A DNA stretch of 45,759 nt. Source: Lachnospiraceae bacterium (lineage in GTDB: Bacteria; Bacillota; Clostridia; Lachnospirales; Lachnospiraceae). The notes beneath the pieces are model-generated. The model searched no databases. It was not told the DNA's origin and saw only the letters and a list, made by a program, of their open reading frames with translations. Shown here piece by piece: positions 8,690 through 16,788 of this stretch. The stretch is from assembly GCA_024692715.1 (NCBI GenBank), contig JAILMH010000043.1, positions 1 through 45,759 of the forward strand. The letters run 5' to 3'. Positions within the stretch are counted from its first letter, which is position 1. Each line of letters begins with the position of its first letter. The position numbers and the translations under genes are program-made.

Positions 8690-9856
8690 TTACTTCTTCC
8701 TTAATTCCGTTATAAATATATTGATACGTTCCAGCGCGATCTTAAGGTTTTCGATAGAATACGCATAAGAAATACGCACAAAGCCTTCTCCGCTTGCACC
8801 GAAGGCAGTTCCCGGAACCACTGCAACCTTCTGCTCCTCAAGAAGCTTCGTACAGAATTCGTCACTGGACATTCCAAACTCACGAATATCCGGGAATACA
8901 TAAAATGCTCCAAAAGGCTCAAAGCATGGAAGACCCATCTTTTTGAACTCTTCCATGAGGAAACGGCGTCGCTGATCATACGCTTCGCGCATCTCAACCA
9001 CATCCTTATCACCGTGCTTAAGCGCTTCTACTGCAGCATACTGGCTTGTTGTCGGTGCACACATGATGCAGAACTGATGCAGCTTGGTCATCTGCTGAAT
9101 GATCTCAGCCGGACCGCAGCAATATCCAAGTCTCCATCCTGTCATGGCAAAGGCCTTTGAAAAACCGTTGATAAGCACAGTCCTCTCCCTCATTTTAGGG
9201 AGTGACGCAATACTTATATGTTTTTCCTTATAAGTAAGCTCTGAATAGATCTCATCGCTTACCACATAGATATCGTGCTTCTCAATTACTTCAGCTATTG
9301 CCTCAAGGTCCGAAAGCTCCATGATCGAGCCTGTCGGATTGTTCGGAAACGGTAATATCAGAAGCTTTGTCTTCGGTGTGATCGCAGCCTCCAGCTCCTC
9401 TGCAGTAAGTCGAAACTCATTTTCCGGCTTCAGATCTATCACCACCGGAACAGCTCCTGCCATGATCGCACACGGTTCATAAGAAACATAACTCGGCTGA
9501 GGGATAATGACCTCTTCGCCCGGATTGCACATGGCACGGCAGGCAAGGTCTATCGCCTCAGATCCACCAACTGTAACAAGTACCTCTTTTTTTGCATCAT
9601 ATCTGGGAAGACCTCTGCGTTCAAGATACTTCGAAATTTCTTCTCTAAGGGGCATAAGTCCCGCATTTGATGTGTAAAATGTTCGGCCCTTTTCAAGAGA
9701 ATAAATACCCTCGTCACGAATATGCCAGGGTGTATCGAAATCCGGCTCACCAACACCAAGCGAAATAGCATCCTTCATTTCAGCAACGATGTCAAAAAAC
9801 TTCCGGATTCCCGAGGGCTTGAGTTCACTGACTCTGTCTGCAATCGGATTTTTCAT
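8690..9856 (-). CDS. PLP-dependent aminotransferase, class I/II (aspartate/aromatic type)
   Basis: This cytosolic fold-type I aminotransferase has 388 residues, the usual length. It contains the LPFPNNPTGS motif, the YVVSDEIYSELTY aspartate/tyrosine motif, the PLP lysine in NGFSKAFAMTGWRLGY, and the C-terminal arginine in GEGFVRISYA. It resembles the AspC/PatA/AraT branch; the substrate cannot be fixed from sequence alone. The gene starts within the stop of the Lrp-type regulator gene (ATGA overlap, 9853-9856), an arrangement common for an amino-acid enzyme and its regulator. It is followed by the orphan kinase with a 10-base gap, so it is part of the long minus-strand run. Confidence 0.92.
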   Translation of the reverse strand: MKNPIADRVSELKPSGIRKFFDIVAEMKDAISLGVGEPDFDTPWHIRDEGIYSLEKGRTFYTSNAGLMPLREEISKYLERRGLPRYDAKKEVLVTVGGSEAIDLACRAMCNPGEEVIIPQPSYVSYEPCAIMAGAVPVVIDLKPENEFRLTAEELEAAITPKTKLLILPFPNNPTGSIMELSDLEAIAEVIEKHDIYVVSDEIYSELTYKEKHISIASLPKMRERTVLINGFSKAFAMTGWRLGYCCGPAEIIQQMTKLHQFCIMCAPTTSQYAAVEALKHGDKDVVEMREAYDQRRRFLMEEFKKMGLPCFEPFGAFYVFPDIREFGMSSDEFCTKLLEEQKVAVVPGTAFGASGEGFVRISYAYSIENLKIALERINIFITELRKK

Positions 9857-10350
9857 GGTGTGATAAGCTGCCTTTCATCAGAATATTTTTTTGCGAGTAT
9901 CGTTCCGTGGTCTTTATAACGACGGAGAATAAAGTGAGTAGCACAGGAAAGAATTGACTCCTGCGCAGAAAGCTTATCAGTTACAAATGTGGCAATTTCT
10001 TTAAGTGTGCTGCCTTCAAGAGTTACAAGAAGGTCAAAACCGCCTGAGATAAGATATACAGAATTTACTTCAGGATATTTGTAGATTCTTTCAGCAACTG
10101 TATCAAATCCCTGGCCGCGCTGCGGTGTACATCTGACTTCTATCAAAGCAGTAACGGTCTGAGAATCTGTTTTATCCCAGTCAATAAGTGTAAGATATCC
10201 GCAGATGATGCCTTCTTTTTCCATATCGCTCATTTCATTGGCGATCGCTGCTTCATCTGTTCCAAGACGTATCGCAAGCTCGTGAATATCAACCCTCGCC
10301 TCGTGCTCTATCGCCTTCAGGATCTTCATACGCATTTCTTCTTTTGTCAT
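9853..10350 (-). CDS. Lrp/AsnC-family transcriptional regulator
   Basis: This 165-residue protein has an N-terminal winged-helix segment (ILKAIEHEARVDIHELAIRLG) and a C-terminal RAM/AsnC ligand domain that includes VNSVYLISGGFDLLVTLEG. Proteins of this type bind amino acids and regulate amino-acid metabolism genes. The frame stays open to a GTG at 10362, but I chose the ATG at 10350 because GTGAGG lies at good spacing directly before it, and the GTG is itself part of that ribosome site. The gene overlaps the aminotransferase start by four bases, so it probably regulates that enzyme or its pathway. It has an extra C-terminal tail after the RAM domain. Confidence 0.9.
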   Translation of the reverse strand: MTKEEMRMKILKAIEHEARVDIHELAIRLGTDEAAIANEMSDMEKEGIICGYLTLIDWDKTDSQTVTALIEVRCTPQRGQGFDTVAERIYKYPEVNSVYLISGGFDLLVTLEGSTLKEIATFVTDKLSAQESILSCATHFILRRYKDHGTILAKKYSDERQLITP

Positions 10351-10374
10351 GTGTATCCTCACTTTTCTGTGGAC

Positions 10375-11358
10375 TTATACCACTTTATATATTTCATCCG
10401 TTTCCGGAGGAGTTAAAAATCTGCGTTCGTCATTATTAAGCAATACTCTGTCATTGCCTTCTGTAGCTTTTCCAACCACTGCAGCGTTGATTCCATTTTT
10501 CTCAAGTTCTCTTACAAGTCCATAGCCATCTTCTGCCGCTATGAGCATCGACCCGCTTGAAATGAGCTTATACGGGTTAATATCAAAATGATTGCAGATC
10601 TCGATGGTCTCCTGTTTTACAGGAATTGACTTGAGATCAATCTCAATCCCGATCTCGGATGCCTCAGCGATATCCCAGAGCGCACCGAATATTCCACCTT
10701 CTGTAACATCATGCATTGCATGTACTCCGTGCTTCACGGCAATTCCGGCTTCATCCACGACTGAAAGGAACCTGTCAAACTGTTCTGCAGCTTCTATAAA
10801 GTCCGGAGCAAATCTTTTAAGAAGTTCGTCCTTCTTTTCCCTGGCAATTATACTTGTTCCTTCCAGCCCTATCCACTTCGTTACAACGATATCATCACCG
10901 GGTCTTGCTCCGGAGGTCCTGACCAGTCTTTCTTTTTTAACCTTGCCTATCCCGGTAACAGTAATGATGGGCTGGTTAACCGCTCGCGTGACCTCTGTAT
11001 GTCCACCCATGATCTGAACATTTAATTCAGCGCATCTATGCGACACCTGTCCCATCATTTCCTGTATATCATGCTCCTTGATATATGCCGGTAATAAACA
11101 TGAAAGCAGAACCCCTACGGGCTCTGCTCCTGCTGATGCTATATCATTTATTGTAACGTCGATGGAAAGTCTGCCAATATTATCAGAAACTACTGTTATC
11201 GGATCTGTTGAAAATACAAACACTTCGCCCTGCTCAAGTTCAGCAGCAGCGCAGTCTTCGCCTATTGAAGCGCCTAAAAGTACCTCTTCTCTTGTAGTCT
11301 TGACCTGTTTGAGTATAGATCTTTTAAGTATACTCTCGCTAACCTTTCCAACCTTCAT
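10375..11358 (-). CDS. AIR-synthase-related protein (HypE-like fold)
   Basis: This 327-residue protein belongs to the PurM/HypE/ThiL/SelD ATP-binding superfamily. The N-terminal half has GASIGEDCAAAEL and a STDPITV metal/ATP site. These are followed by SAGAEPVGVLLSCLLP, the glycine-rich IMGGHTEVTRAVNQPIITV and, in the second half, HAMHDVTEGGIFGALWDIAE. It looks most like HypE, but it lacks the C-terminal PRxC cysteine tail that HypE uses to carry the carbamoyl/cyano group (it ends DEIYKVV), and no hydrogenase maturation genes are nearby. It is therefore better named an AIR-synthase-related protein of unknown substrate. It lies 18 bases after the VanW gene and 24 bases before the lrp-type gene. 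Confidence 0.82.
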   Translation of the reverse strand: MKVGKVSESILKRSILKQVKTTREEVLLGASIGEDCAAAELEQGEVFVFSTDPITVVSDNIGRLSIDVTINDIASAGAEPVGVLLSCLLPAYIKEHDIQEMMGQVSHRCAELNVQIMGGHTEVTRAVNQPIITVTGIGKVKKERLVRTSGARPGDDIVVTKWIGLEGTSIIAREKKDELLKRFAPDFIEAAEQFDRFLSVVDEAGIAVKHGVHAMHDVTEGGIFGALWDIAEASEIGIEIDLKSIPVKQETIEICNHFDINPYKLISSGSMLIAAEDGYGLVRELEKNGINAAVVGKATEGNDRVLLNNDERRFLTPPETDEIYKVV

Positions 11359-11376
11359 AAATTATTCTCCTGCCTT

Positions 11377-12957
11377 TTACTGCTGTGTAGCTTCATCACC
11401 GGTCGCCGCCGCTGCCTGAGCTGCCGCCGCTGCTGCCTGTGCCTGGGCTGCCGCCGCTGCCTGAGCCGCTGCTGCCGCATCCGATGCCTGCTGCTGTGCC
11501 TGAGCCTGTGCAAGTGCACCTGCTCCTCCGTCGAGCTTGACAGACGCTGCTACAGCTTTTGCATAATCTCCGGACTGTGTAGCAATCGCCTGGGCGATCG
11601 CGGCCGATGTAACCGCATTGCTTGTAGCTGTTCCGAGTGTTATGGTCCTCTGAACTGCCTTATAAGTACTCTTATTTACACAATTTCTTGAAACTTCGAC
11701 GCCATCCTCTTTAATGATCTTCCAATACTCAGAAACATAACCTGTATGTGCCGCCTGAGTATGTACATAACCTGCCGGCTGACTGGAATCTCCGATCACC
11801 TTGTCACCTACAGGCTCAGTTGTTGATATATCAACACTTTCAAACTCGATAGAACGGTTTGAAGGTCTCTCATCTATACCATAGATAGTAAAGGTGATAT
11901 TTCTTCCTTCTGTCTTACCTGCGATATATATAGGATTATCAAGATTATTTGTAAACTTGAAATCCTTTGTTGTTCCGGCGATAGCAGCATCTGCTGAATG
12001 CGGAACATAATTGACTACCATTGAGTGGTTAGATCTCTGATCTACCTGAAGCTCTGCTCTGAGTACCGCCTGATAAAGTGTTGTCGAAACCTGGCAGATA
12101 CCTCCGCCGAGAGACTCTACAACAAGACCATTCAGATATGAGCCTGCGAGCGCGTATCCGTTTTCTTCTGTAAACGGACTTACTGTTTCATATACAGAGA
12201 ACTGCTCACCCGGATATACGATCGTTCCATTTATATGCGCACAACCTGTTGCGACATTCTTCGCACGATCATTTGATGATGATTTATAGTTTGTAGTATA
12301 AGTGCCGAGAACATCTGTCATCTTCTTAAGTGTCTCAGTATCGCCCTTAGGCTTTACAGTCTCAACTGCAAGAGCAACGCTGGCGCTCTCTCCATTAAAG
12401 CTGTTCTTAAAGAAATCACTGATAGCCGATGCAGAAGCTTCCATATCAAGCTCCTCACCATCGCTTCCTTCAATTATATCAAAGCTTCCGGTGCTGTTCG
12501 GGCTGATCGTAGCATTTACAGCCTTTCTGTCATAAACTGCACAGTTCTCAGAAAGAGTATCCTTTACCTTTTTGGCATCCACACTATACTCAATATCGAG
12601 AACCTTATTGTTCTTCTTAAGGTCTGTGAGTTCCTTAAAACGTTTAATGAGGTTTCCTCCCTGGCCAACTCTTACCGCCTCTCCTGCGATTTCTGTGTTA
12701 GCCCATTCAAGGCCGAGATCTCCGGCCTTTACAGTCGCTGAATCCTCTGAATTATATTTCAGCGTTATCTCGGTATTCTTCAGGCCATCTACGTAATCCG
12801 AAATTGCCTGTGACACTTCAGATTCTGTCATTCCTGAAAGATCGATCCCTTCTGCGTACACACCCTCATGTACCGTTGCCTCTTTAGCGAAAGCTGCAGT
12901 TGACAGCACAACGCTCAGCAGTGCTGTGAGAAGCGCTGCCTCAAATAATTTTTTCAT
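11377..12957 (-). CDS. Exported VanW-family protein with Ala/Gln-rich tail
   Basis: This 526-residue protein begins with a Sec signal peptide (MKKLFEAALLTALLSVVLST, cleavage likely after AFA). Residues about 35-205 look like the peptidoglycan-binding type 4 module that commonly precedes VanW. The VanW core (about 215-355) contains YPGEQFSVYETVSPFTEENG, LGGGICQVSTTLYQA and the RSNHSMVVNYVPH segment. A G5-like beta region follows (about 370-455), and then a low-complexity tail of about 60 residues rich in Ala and Gln. The family is associated with the cell wall, but its enzymatic role is unsettled. The name does not imply vancomycin resistance. GAGG precedes the start. It lies 70 bases after the 34-aa gene. 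Confidence 0.9.
   Translation of the reverse strand: MKKLFEAALLTALLSVVLSTAAFAKEATVHEGVYAEGIDLSGMTESEVSQAISDYVDGLKNTEITLKYNSEDSATVKAGDLGLEWANTEIAGEAVRVGQGGNLIKRFKELTDLKKNNKVLDIEYSVDAKKVKDTLSENCAVYDRKAVNATISPNSTGSFDIIEGSDGEELDMEASASAISDFFKNSFNGESASVALAVETVKPKGDTETLKKMTDVLGTYTTNYKSSSNDRAKNVATGCAHINGTIVYPGEQFSVYETVSPFTEENGYALAGSYLNGLVVESLGGGICQVSTTLYQAVLRAELQVDQRSNHSMVVNYVPHSADAAIAGTTKDFKFTNNLDNPIYIAGKTEGRNITFTIYGIDERPSNRSIEFESVDISTTEPVGDKVIGDSSQPAGYVHTQAAHTGYVSEYWKIIKEDGVEVSRNCVNKSTYKAVQRTITLGTATSNAVTSAAIAQAIATQSGDYAKAVAASVKLDGGAGALAQAQAQQQASDAAAAAQAAAAAQAQAAAAAAQAAAATGDEATQQ
11398..11520 (-). repeat. Imperfect GCN-rich repeat encoding the Ala/Gln tail
   Basis: Repeated units of the kind GCCGCCGCTGCCTG occur several times in tandem and imperfectly, encoding runs of alanine broken by glutamine. 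GC content is clearly higher than in the surrounding DNA. Such tracts can expand or contract by slippage in whole codons. Confidence 0.75.
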
Positions 12958-13027
12958 AATATCTGCCTCTTAAAACCTCTAATACCTTAAAACTTTTCCC
13001 TGTTTCAGCTATAATATAAATATAGTT

Positions 13028-13132
13028 TTAATGACCTGGTATAAACGCAAGTACCATTGCAAGGATCAGAAAAATAATTATCGCTGAAGAAATTACTTTC
13101 CTGTTTTTCTTTGTAAAAAAGCGAAAAAACAT
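13028..13132 (-). CDS. 34-residue single-pass membrane protein
   Basis: This small gene is too short for normal cutoffs but is well supported. It starts with ATG behind an ideal AAGGAGG site (AGGAGG at 13137-13142), stops with TAA, and encodes a basic N-terminus (MFFRFFTKKNRKVISS) followed by one hydrophobic helix (AIIIFLILAMVLAFI) and a short PGH end. The layout, a basic patch followed by a helix containing an MVL motif, is reminiscent of Prli42/DUF4044-type small proteins of Firmicutes, but I cannot confirm that without a search. It lies 70 bases upstream of the VanW gene on the same strand and may be the first gene of that run. Confidence 0.75.
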   Translation of the reverse strand: MFFRFFTKKNRKVISSAIIIFLILAMVLAFIPGH

Positions 13133-13156
13133 TTGTCCTCCTTTTCACTTTAAAAC

Positions 13157-13174
13157 GTGTTCTGAGATGAACAC
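13157..13174. promoter_or_regulatory. Inverted repeat between divergent genes
   Basis: GTGTTC (13157-13162) and GAACAC (13169-13174) form perfect arms around TGAGAT. They lie in the short gap between the 34-aa gene and the plus-strand hypothetical gene, where both promoters must lie. It is a candidate operator for a dimeric regulator. Confidence 0.4.
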
Positions 13175-13203
13175 AACTATCCATCATTGAGAGAATATTA
13201 TAG

Positions 13204-13842
13204 ATGAAATTTTATGCATTGACAAGTATACTGCTCTTTGGCTTTATCATAAACAGAGCCATCAGACGCACCAACAAACACGAAAACGATATCATGCAGG
13301 AATTCCTGGACAGAGAAGAGGAAGCAAACAATACTCCTCTCAAATCCACCGACGATCTGCAGCCGATCACCATAGGGGATTCTCTGCCTATAAATATCCC
13401 GCTGAAAGATCCCTCCGGTGCATCATTGCAAAAAACCCTTAATTCACTTAAGTCAAGAGAGATCATCAACCTCACCTATCTCTCAAATACCGAAGTGAAG
13501 CTCACCTACGGCACCGCCAATATGGAAAGACTCGGTAATGCCGACGCAAATTATATCGTCATGCAGCGCTCACTGAAAAAGCTCTATGCTCTTTATGACG
13601 CAGAAGGCTATACTGATGAAGCCATCGCCTTAAGGGAATTCGAATTAAACACAGGCGGAACTGATCTCGAAGCCTACAAATACCTTAAAGAGCACTATTT
13701 CAAGCAAAATGACATAAATTCCATGATGACACTCCTAAAAAATGCCGAAAAAAATACAGACGACAGAGTTTATAACTTTGCCGACTCTATAAGGAAAAGC
13801 CTTGAATTAATGGAAATAATGAATGGAGCGCAAAATGAATAA
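13204..13842 (+). CDS. Membrane-anchored protein of unknown function
   Basis: I do not recognise this 212-residue protein. It begins with a hydrophobic helix (FYALTSILLFGFIIN, residues about 3-17) followed by basic residues, so it is probably anchored in the membrane with a soluble C-terminal part. Residues about 120-205 are helical and slightly TPR-like (LYDAEGYTDEAIALREFEL, then YLKEHYFKQNDINSMMTLL). The ribosome site is weak (GAGAGAA). The 3' end overlaps the nth start by eight bases, so the two genes are co-transcribed and probably coupled. No function in DNA repair should be assumed from that alone. Confidence 0.8.
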   Translation: MKFYALTSILLFGFIINRAIRRTNKHENDIMQEFLDREEEANNTPLKSTDDLQPITIGDSLPINIPLKDPSGASLQKTLNSLKSREIINLTYLSNTEVKLTYGTANMERLGNADANYIVMQRSLKKLYALYDAEGYTDEAIALREFELNTGGTDLEAYKYLKEHYFKQNDINSMMTLLKNAEKNTDDRVYNFADSIRKSLELMEIMNGAQNE

Positions 13843-14485
13843 TCGTGAAAAACAAATTTTTGAAAGACTGGGTAAAAAATACGGAGCCGAGCCTCAGGTA
13901 ACTTTAGATTACAAAGCGCCTTATGAACTGCTTATCGCAACAGTTCTTTCTGCTCAGTGCACCGATGCCCGCGTAAATATTGTCACAAAGGATCTTTTCA
14001 AAAAATATCCCGATCTTCACTCCTTTGCCTGTGCGGATCTTACAGAACTCGAACAGGATATCAAACCATGCGGTTTTTATCATATGAAAGCAATTCATAT
14101 CATAGACTGCATGAAAAAACTGGAGCGCGAATATGATGGTCAGGTTCCCTCGGACATTGAAGAACTGACCTCACTTCCCGGAGTCGGGCGAAAAACCGCC
14201 AACGTTATCCGCACCCACGTTTTCCATGAGCCCTCTATCGTAGTTGACACTCATGTAAAACGAATTTCCGGAAAGCTGGGTCTTACAGATCAAACTGATC
14301 CTGTAAAAATTGAATTTGATTTAATGAAGAAGCTGCCCAAAAAATACTGGTCGCCTCTTAATCTGCAGCTTATATATCTCGGGCGCACAATATGTACCGC
14401 CCGCTCACCTAAATGTACTCAGTGTTTTCTTTCTGATCTATGCCCTTACTATCTCAAGAATAGTGAGCAACAAAGAAAATCTTGA
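13835..14485 (+). CDS. nth: Endonuclease III (DNA glycosylase/AP lyase)
   Basis: Nth removes oxidised pyrimidines from DNA and cleaves the abasic site. The 216-residue protein has the helix-hairpin-helix LPGVGRKTANVI with the catalytic lysine, the catalytic aspartate in VVDTHVKRIS, and a C-terminal [4Fe-4S] site of the form C-x6-C-x2-C-x5-C (CTARSPKCTQCFLSDLC). I chose the ATG at 13835 because GGAG (13825-13828) precedes it at good spacing; a frame-compatible ATG at 13823 lacks such a site. Its last 32 bases overlap the end of glgX on the opposite strand, with no terminator between them. Confidence 0.95.
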   Translation: MNNREKQIFERLGKKYGAEPQVTLDYKAPYELLIATVLSAQCTDARVNIVTKDLFKKYPDLHSFACADLTELEQDIKPCGFYHMKAIHIIDCMKKLEREYDGQVPSDIEELTSLPGVGRKTANVIRTHVFHEPSIVVDTHVKRISGKLGLTDQTDPVKIEFDLMKKLPKKYWSPLNLQLIYLGRTICTARSPKCTQCFLSDLCPYYLKNSEQQRKS

Positions 14486-16592
14486 TAGATCTGGCTGTTA
14501 TCCTGATATCACCATGTACGGCTCCTCTGCCCTTTATGATAGGATTCGTTTCTGCCGTGTCGATAGCACAGAACCACTCCATGCTTGAGCGCGGCGGAAG
14601 CTCAGGAAGCCTGAAAGTCACATCTTCCCAATAAGTATTCATTGCTATATATACTATATCGTCGCCGTTTCCCTTAGGCTTCTTTCCGGCAAACATTACC
14701 CCGACAAAATGATCATCACCATTAAAATGGCTGTTCCAGGGAATTGTTCCATGCGCTGAAAGCTCAGGGAATCCTATTGCGCTCGGACCACAGTGTTTTC
14801 TGATGATAACGTGTTTTTTCCTAAAGTGGATAAGATATTTTACAAAATCATGCAGTCCGGAGTTTTCTCTGAAATCCTTCCATCTAAGCCATGAAATATA
14901 ATTATCCTGGCAATAAGCATTATTATTTCCGCCCTGAGAATTTCCAAATTCATCACCCATAAAGAACATAGGTGTGCCGCGGCTCATAAGGAGTGCTGTA
15001 AATGCATTCCTTATCATCTTTTTCCTTGTATATCTTACCTCTGGGTCAAGGGTCTCTCCCTCAAAGCCACAGTTCCAGCTCAGATTATTGTCTGATCCGT
15101 CTGTATTTCCCCAGTTGTTATCTTCATTGTGTTTTTCATTATATGTATAAAGGTCATGCATAGTGAATCCATCATGACAGGTCATGAAGTTTATACTTGC
15201 ATTATATCCTCTGAATTCAGGTGGATATATATCCTGCGAACCCATGACACGAAGGGCTGCAGCCTCTGCCTTTCCATTATCACCCTTCAGGAACGAACGC
15301 ATGTCATCCCTGTATCTTCCGTTCCACTCAGACCATCTGCTCCATGAAGGGAACGAACCGACCTGATACAGTCCGCCAGCATCCCATGCCTCAGCTATAA
15401 GCTTTGTTTTACCAAGTATAGGGTCAAATGCGAGCTGGCGCAGAAGCGGAGGATTATCCATCGGACTTCCGTCATCATTTCTTCCGAGGATAGTCGCAAG
15501 ATCAAACCTGAATCCATCTATATGATAAGCCGTTACCCAGTATCTTAAGCAGTCAACAATCATCTGCTGAACGATAGGATGATTACAGTTAAGCGTATTT
15601 CCGCATCCGCTGAAGTTGTAATAATAGCCTTCCGGTGTCAGCATATAATAAATGTTGTTATCAAGTCCTTTGAAGCAGAAATAAGGACCATTTTCATTTC
15701 CTTCAGCCGTATGATTAAATACAACATCAAGAATGATCTCAATACCATTTTCATGGAAAAGGCGGATCATATTCTTGAGCTCTGTTCCTTCCTGATGCTC
15801 CTCTTTAACTGAAGTATAACCGGTATTAGGCGCAAAAAAGCCTACAGTATTATAGCCCCAATAGTCCATAAGCTCTCGACCATAGTAATCTCGTCTGCCA
15901 AGGGCTTCATCAAATTCAAAGATAGGCATAAGCTCAATGGCTGTTATCCCAAGGTTTTTAAGATATGGAAGCTTTTCAAGCACTCCGGCAAAAGTCCCGT
16001 TATGAATAACCCCGGAAAACGGGTCTTTTGTAAAACCGCGCACATGAAGCTCATATATTATAAGATCCTCCATATCAAGCTGTGGCTGCTCAGAATCACC
16101 CCAGTCAAAGTTGTTCTGTACGACTCTGGCCTTATAGATACCGTTCTGACGCGCACCCCAGACACTCTGACCTGTTATGGCTCTCGCATACGGGTCGAGT
16201 ATTACCTTTGTTTTATCAAAAACAAGTCCTTTTTCCGGAGCATACGGTCCGTCAAGACGATAACCATATTCAAAATCCTCAATATCAATTCCGAATACGA
16301 TCATTGACCACACATTTCCAATTTTATAGTTAGAAGGAAACTTCAACGCTGCAAAAGGCTTTTCTTCATTTCTATGAAAGAAAAGCAGCTCGCAGGAGGT
16401 TGCCTTATTCGAATGAATAGTGAAATTTACACCGACAGGGATAGCCGTTGCACCATTTATTTCATAAAAACCAGGACGCACATCATAACCACTGATATGG
16501 TCCAGTGGTTTCATGTGTATTCTGTTTTCATTTAAGGCTCCGGTCTTTGCCGCATGAGCCATATCTGAAACCATGTATTTTTCTTCTGACAT
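14454..16592 (-). CDS. glgX: Glycogen debranching enzyme (GlgX/isoamylase type)
   Basis: This 712-residue GH13 enzyme hydrolyses alpha-1,6 branches in glycogen. An N-terminal CBM48-like beta domain (about residues 30-150) includes FTIHSNKATSCELLFFHR. The catalytic barrel carries LDVVFNHTAEGNENGP, the nucleophile aspartate in HIDGFRFDLATILGR, the acid glutamate in LIAEAWDAGGLYQVG and the MTCHDGFTMHD histidine-aspartate pair. A C-terminal beta domain follows. GGAAGGGG lies in front of the ATG. It is monocistronic. The 3' end overlaps nth tail to tail by 32 bases (14454-14485). Confidence 0.94.
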   Translation of the reverse strand: MSEEKYMVSDMAHAAKTGALNENRIHMKPLDHISGYDVRPGFYEINGATAIPVGVNFTIHSNKATSCELLFFHRNEEKPFAALKFPSNYKIGNVWSMIVFGIDIEDFEYGYRLDGPYAPEKGLVFDKTKVILDPYARAITGQSVWGARQNGIYKARVVQNNFDWGDSEQPQLDMEDLIIYELHVRGFTKDPFSGVIHNGTFAGVLEKLPYLKNLGITAIELMPIFEFDEALGRRDYYGRELMDYWGYNTVGFFAPNTGYTSVKEEHQEGTELKNMIRLFHENGIEIILDVVFNHTAEGNENGPYFCFKGLDNNIYYMLTPEGYYYNFSGCGNTLNCNHPIVQQMIVDCLRYWVTAYHIDGFRFDLATILGRNDDGSPMDNPPLLRQLAFDPILGKTKLIAEAWDAGGLYQVGSFPSWSRWSEWNGRYRDDMRSFLKGDNGKAEAAALRVMGSQDIYPPEFRGYNASINFMTCHDGFTMHDLYTYNEKHNEDNNWGNTDGSDNNLSWNCGFEGETLDPEVRYTRKKMIRNAFTALLMSRGTPMFFMGDEFGNSQGGNNNAYCQDNYISWLRWKDFRENSGLHDFVKYLIHFRKKHVIIRKHCGPSAIGFPELSAHGTIPWNSHFNGDDHFVGVMFAGKKPKGNGDDIVYIAMNTYWEDVTFRLPELPPRSSMEWFCAIDTAETNPIIKGRGAVHGDIRITARSIKIFFVAHYS

Positions 16593-16714
16593 AATATCCC
16601 CTTCCTGTTTTCAGCAACTCTATCAGATGAACCTTTACAGGTGATTTCAACGACTGCATATTACATTTTATATATCGGCAATTGCTCTTTTAAATTTATG
16701 CAGTCTCTTAGGGG

Positions 16715-16760
16715 TTGCTTTTTTATCCTTATAAGAGTATTGTACTAATATTAGTACAAT
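16715..16760 (+). promoter_or_regulatory. Promoter with a 22-bp perfect palindromic operator
   Basis: TTGCTT (16715-16720), a 17-base spacer and TATTGT (16738-16743) form a plausible promoter for the DHH gene. ATTGTACTAAT followed directly by ATTAGTACAAT (16739-16760) is a perfect 22-base palindrome covering the -10 and the expected start site, the normal place for a repressor. A second, imperfect inverted repeat (CTCTTA 16705-16710, TAAGAG 16732-16737) lies across the spacer. Confidence 0.6.
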
Positions 16761-16788
16761 TACGTTACATAATTTTTGGCGAGGTTTT

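Noticed and set aside
4548..12957. Vancomycin-resistance cluster (Ddl plus VanW on one strand)
   Set aside because: The Ddl omega loop keeps the tyrosine of D-Ala-D-Ala ligases, and no VanH, VanX, VanR or VanS set is present. VanW-family proteins are widespread without resistance.
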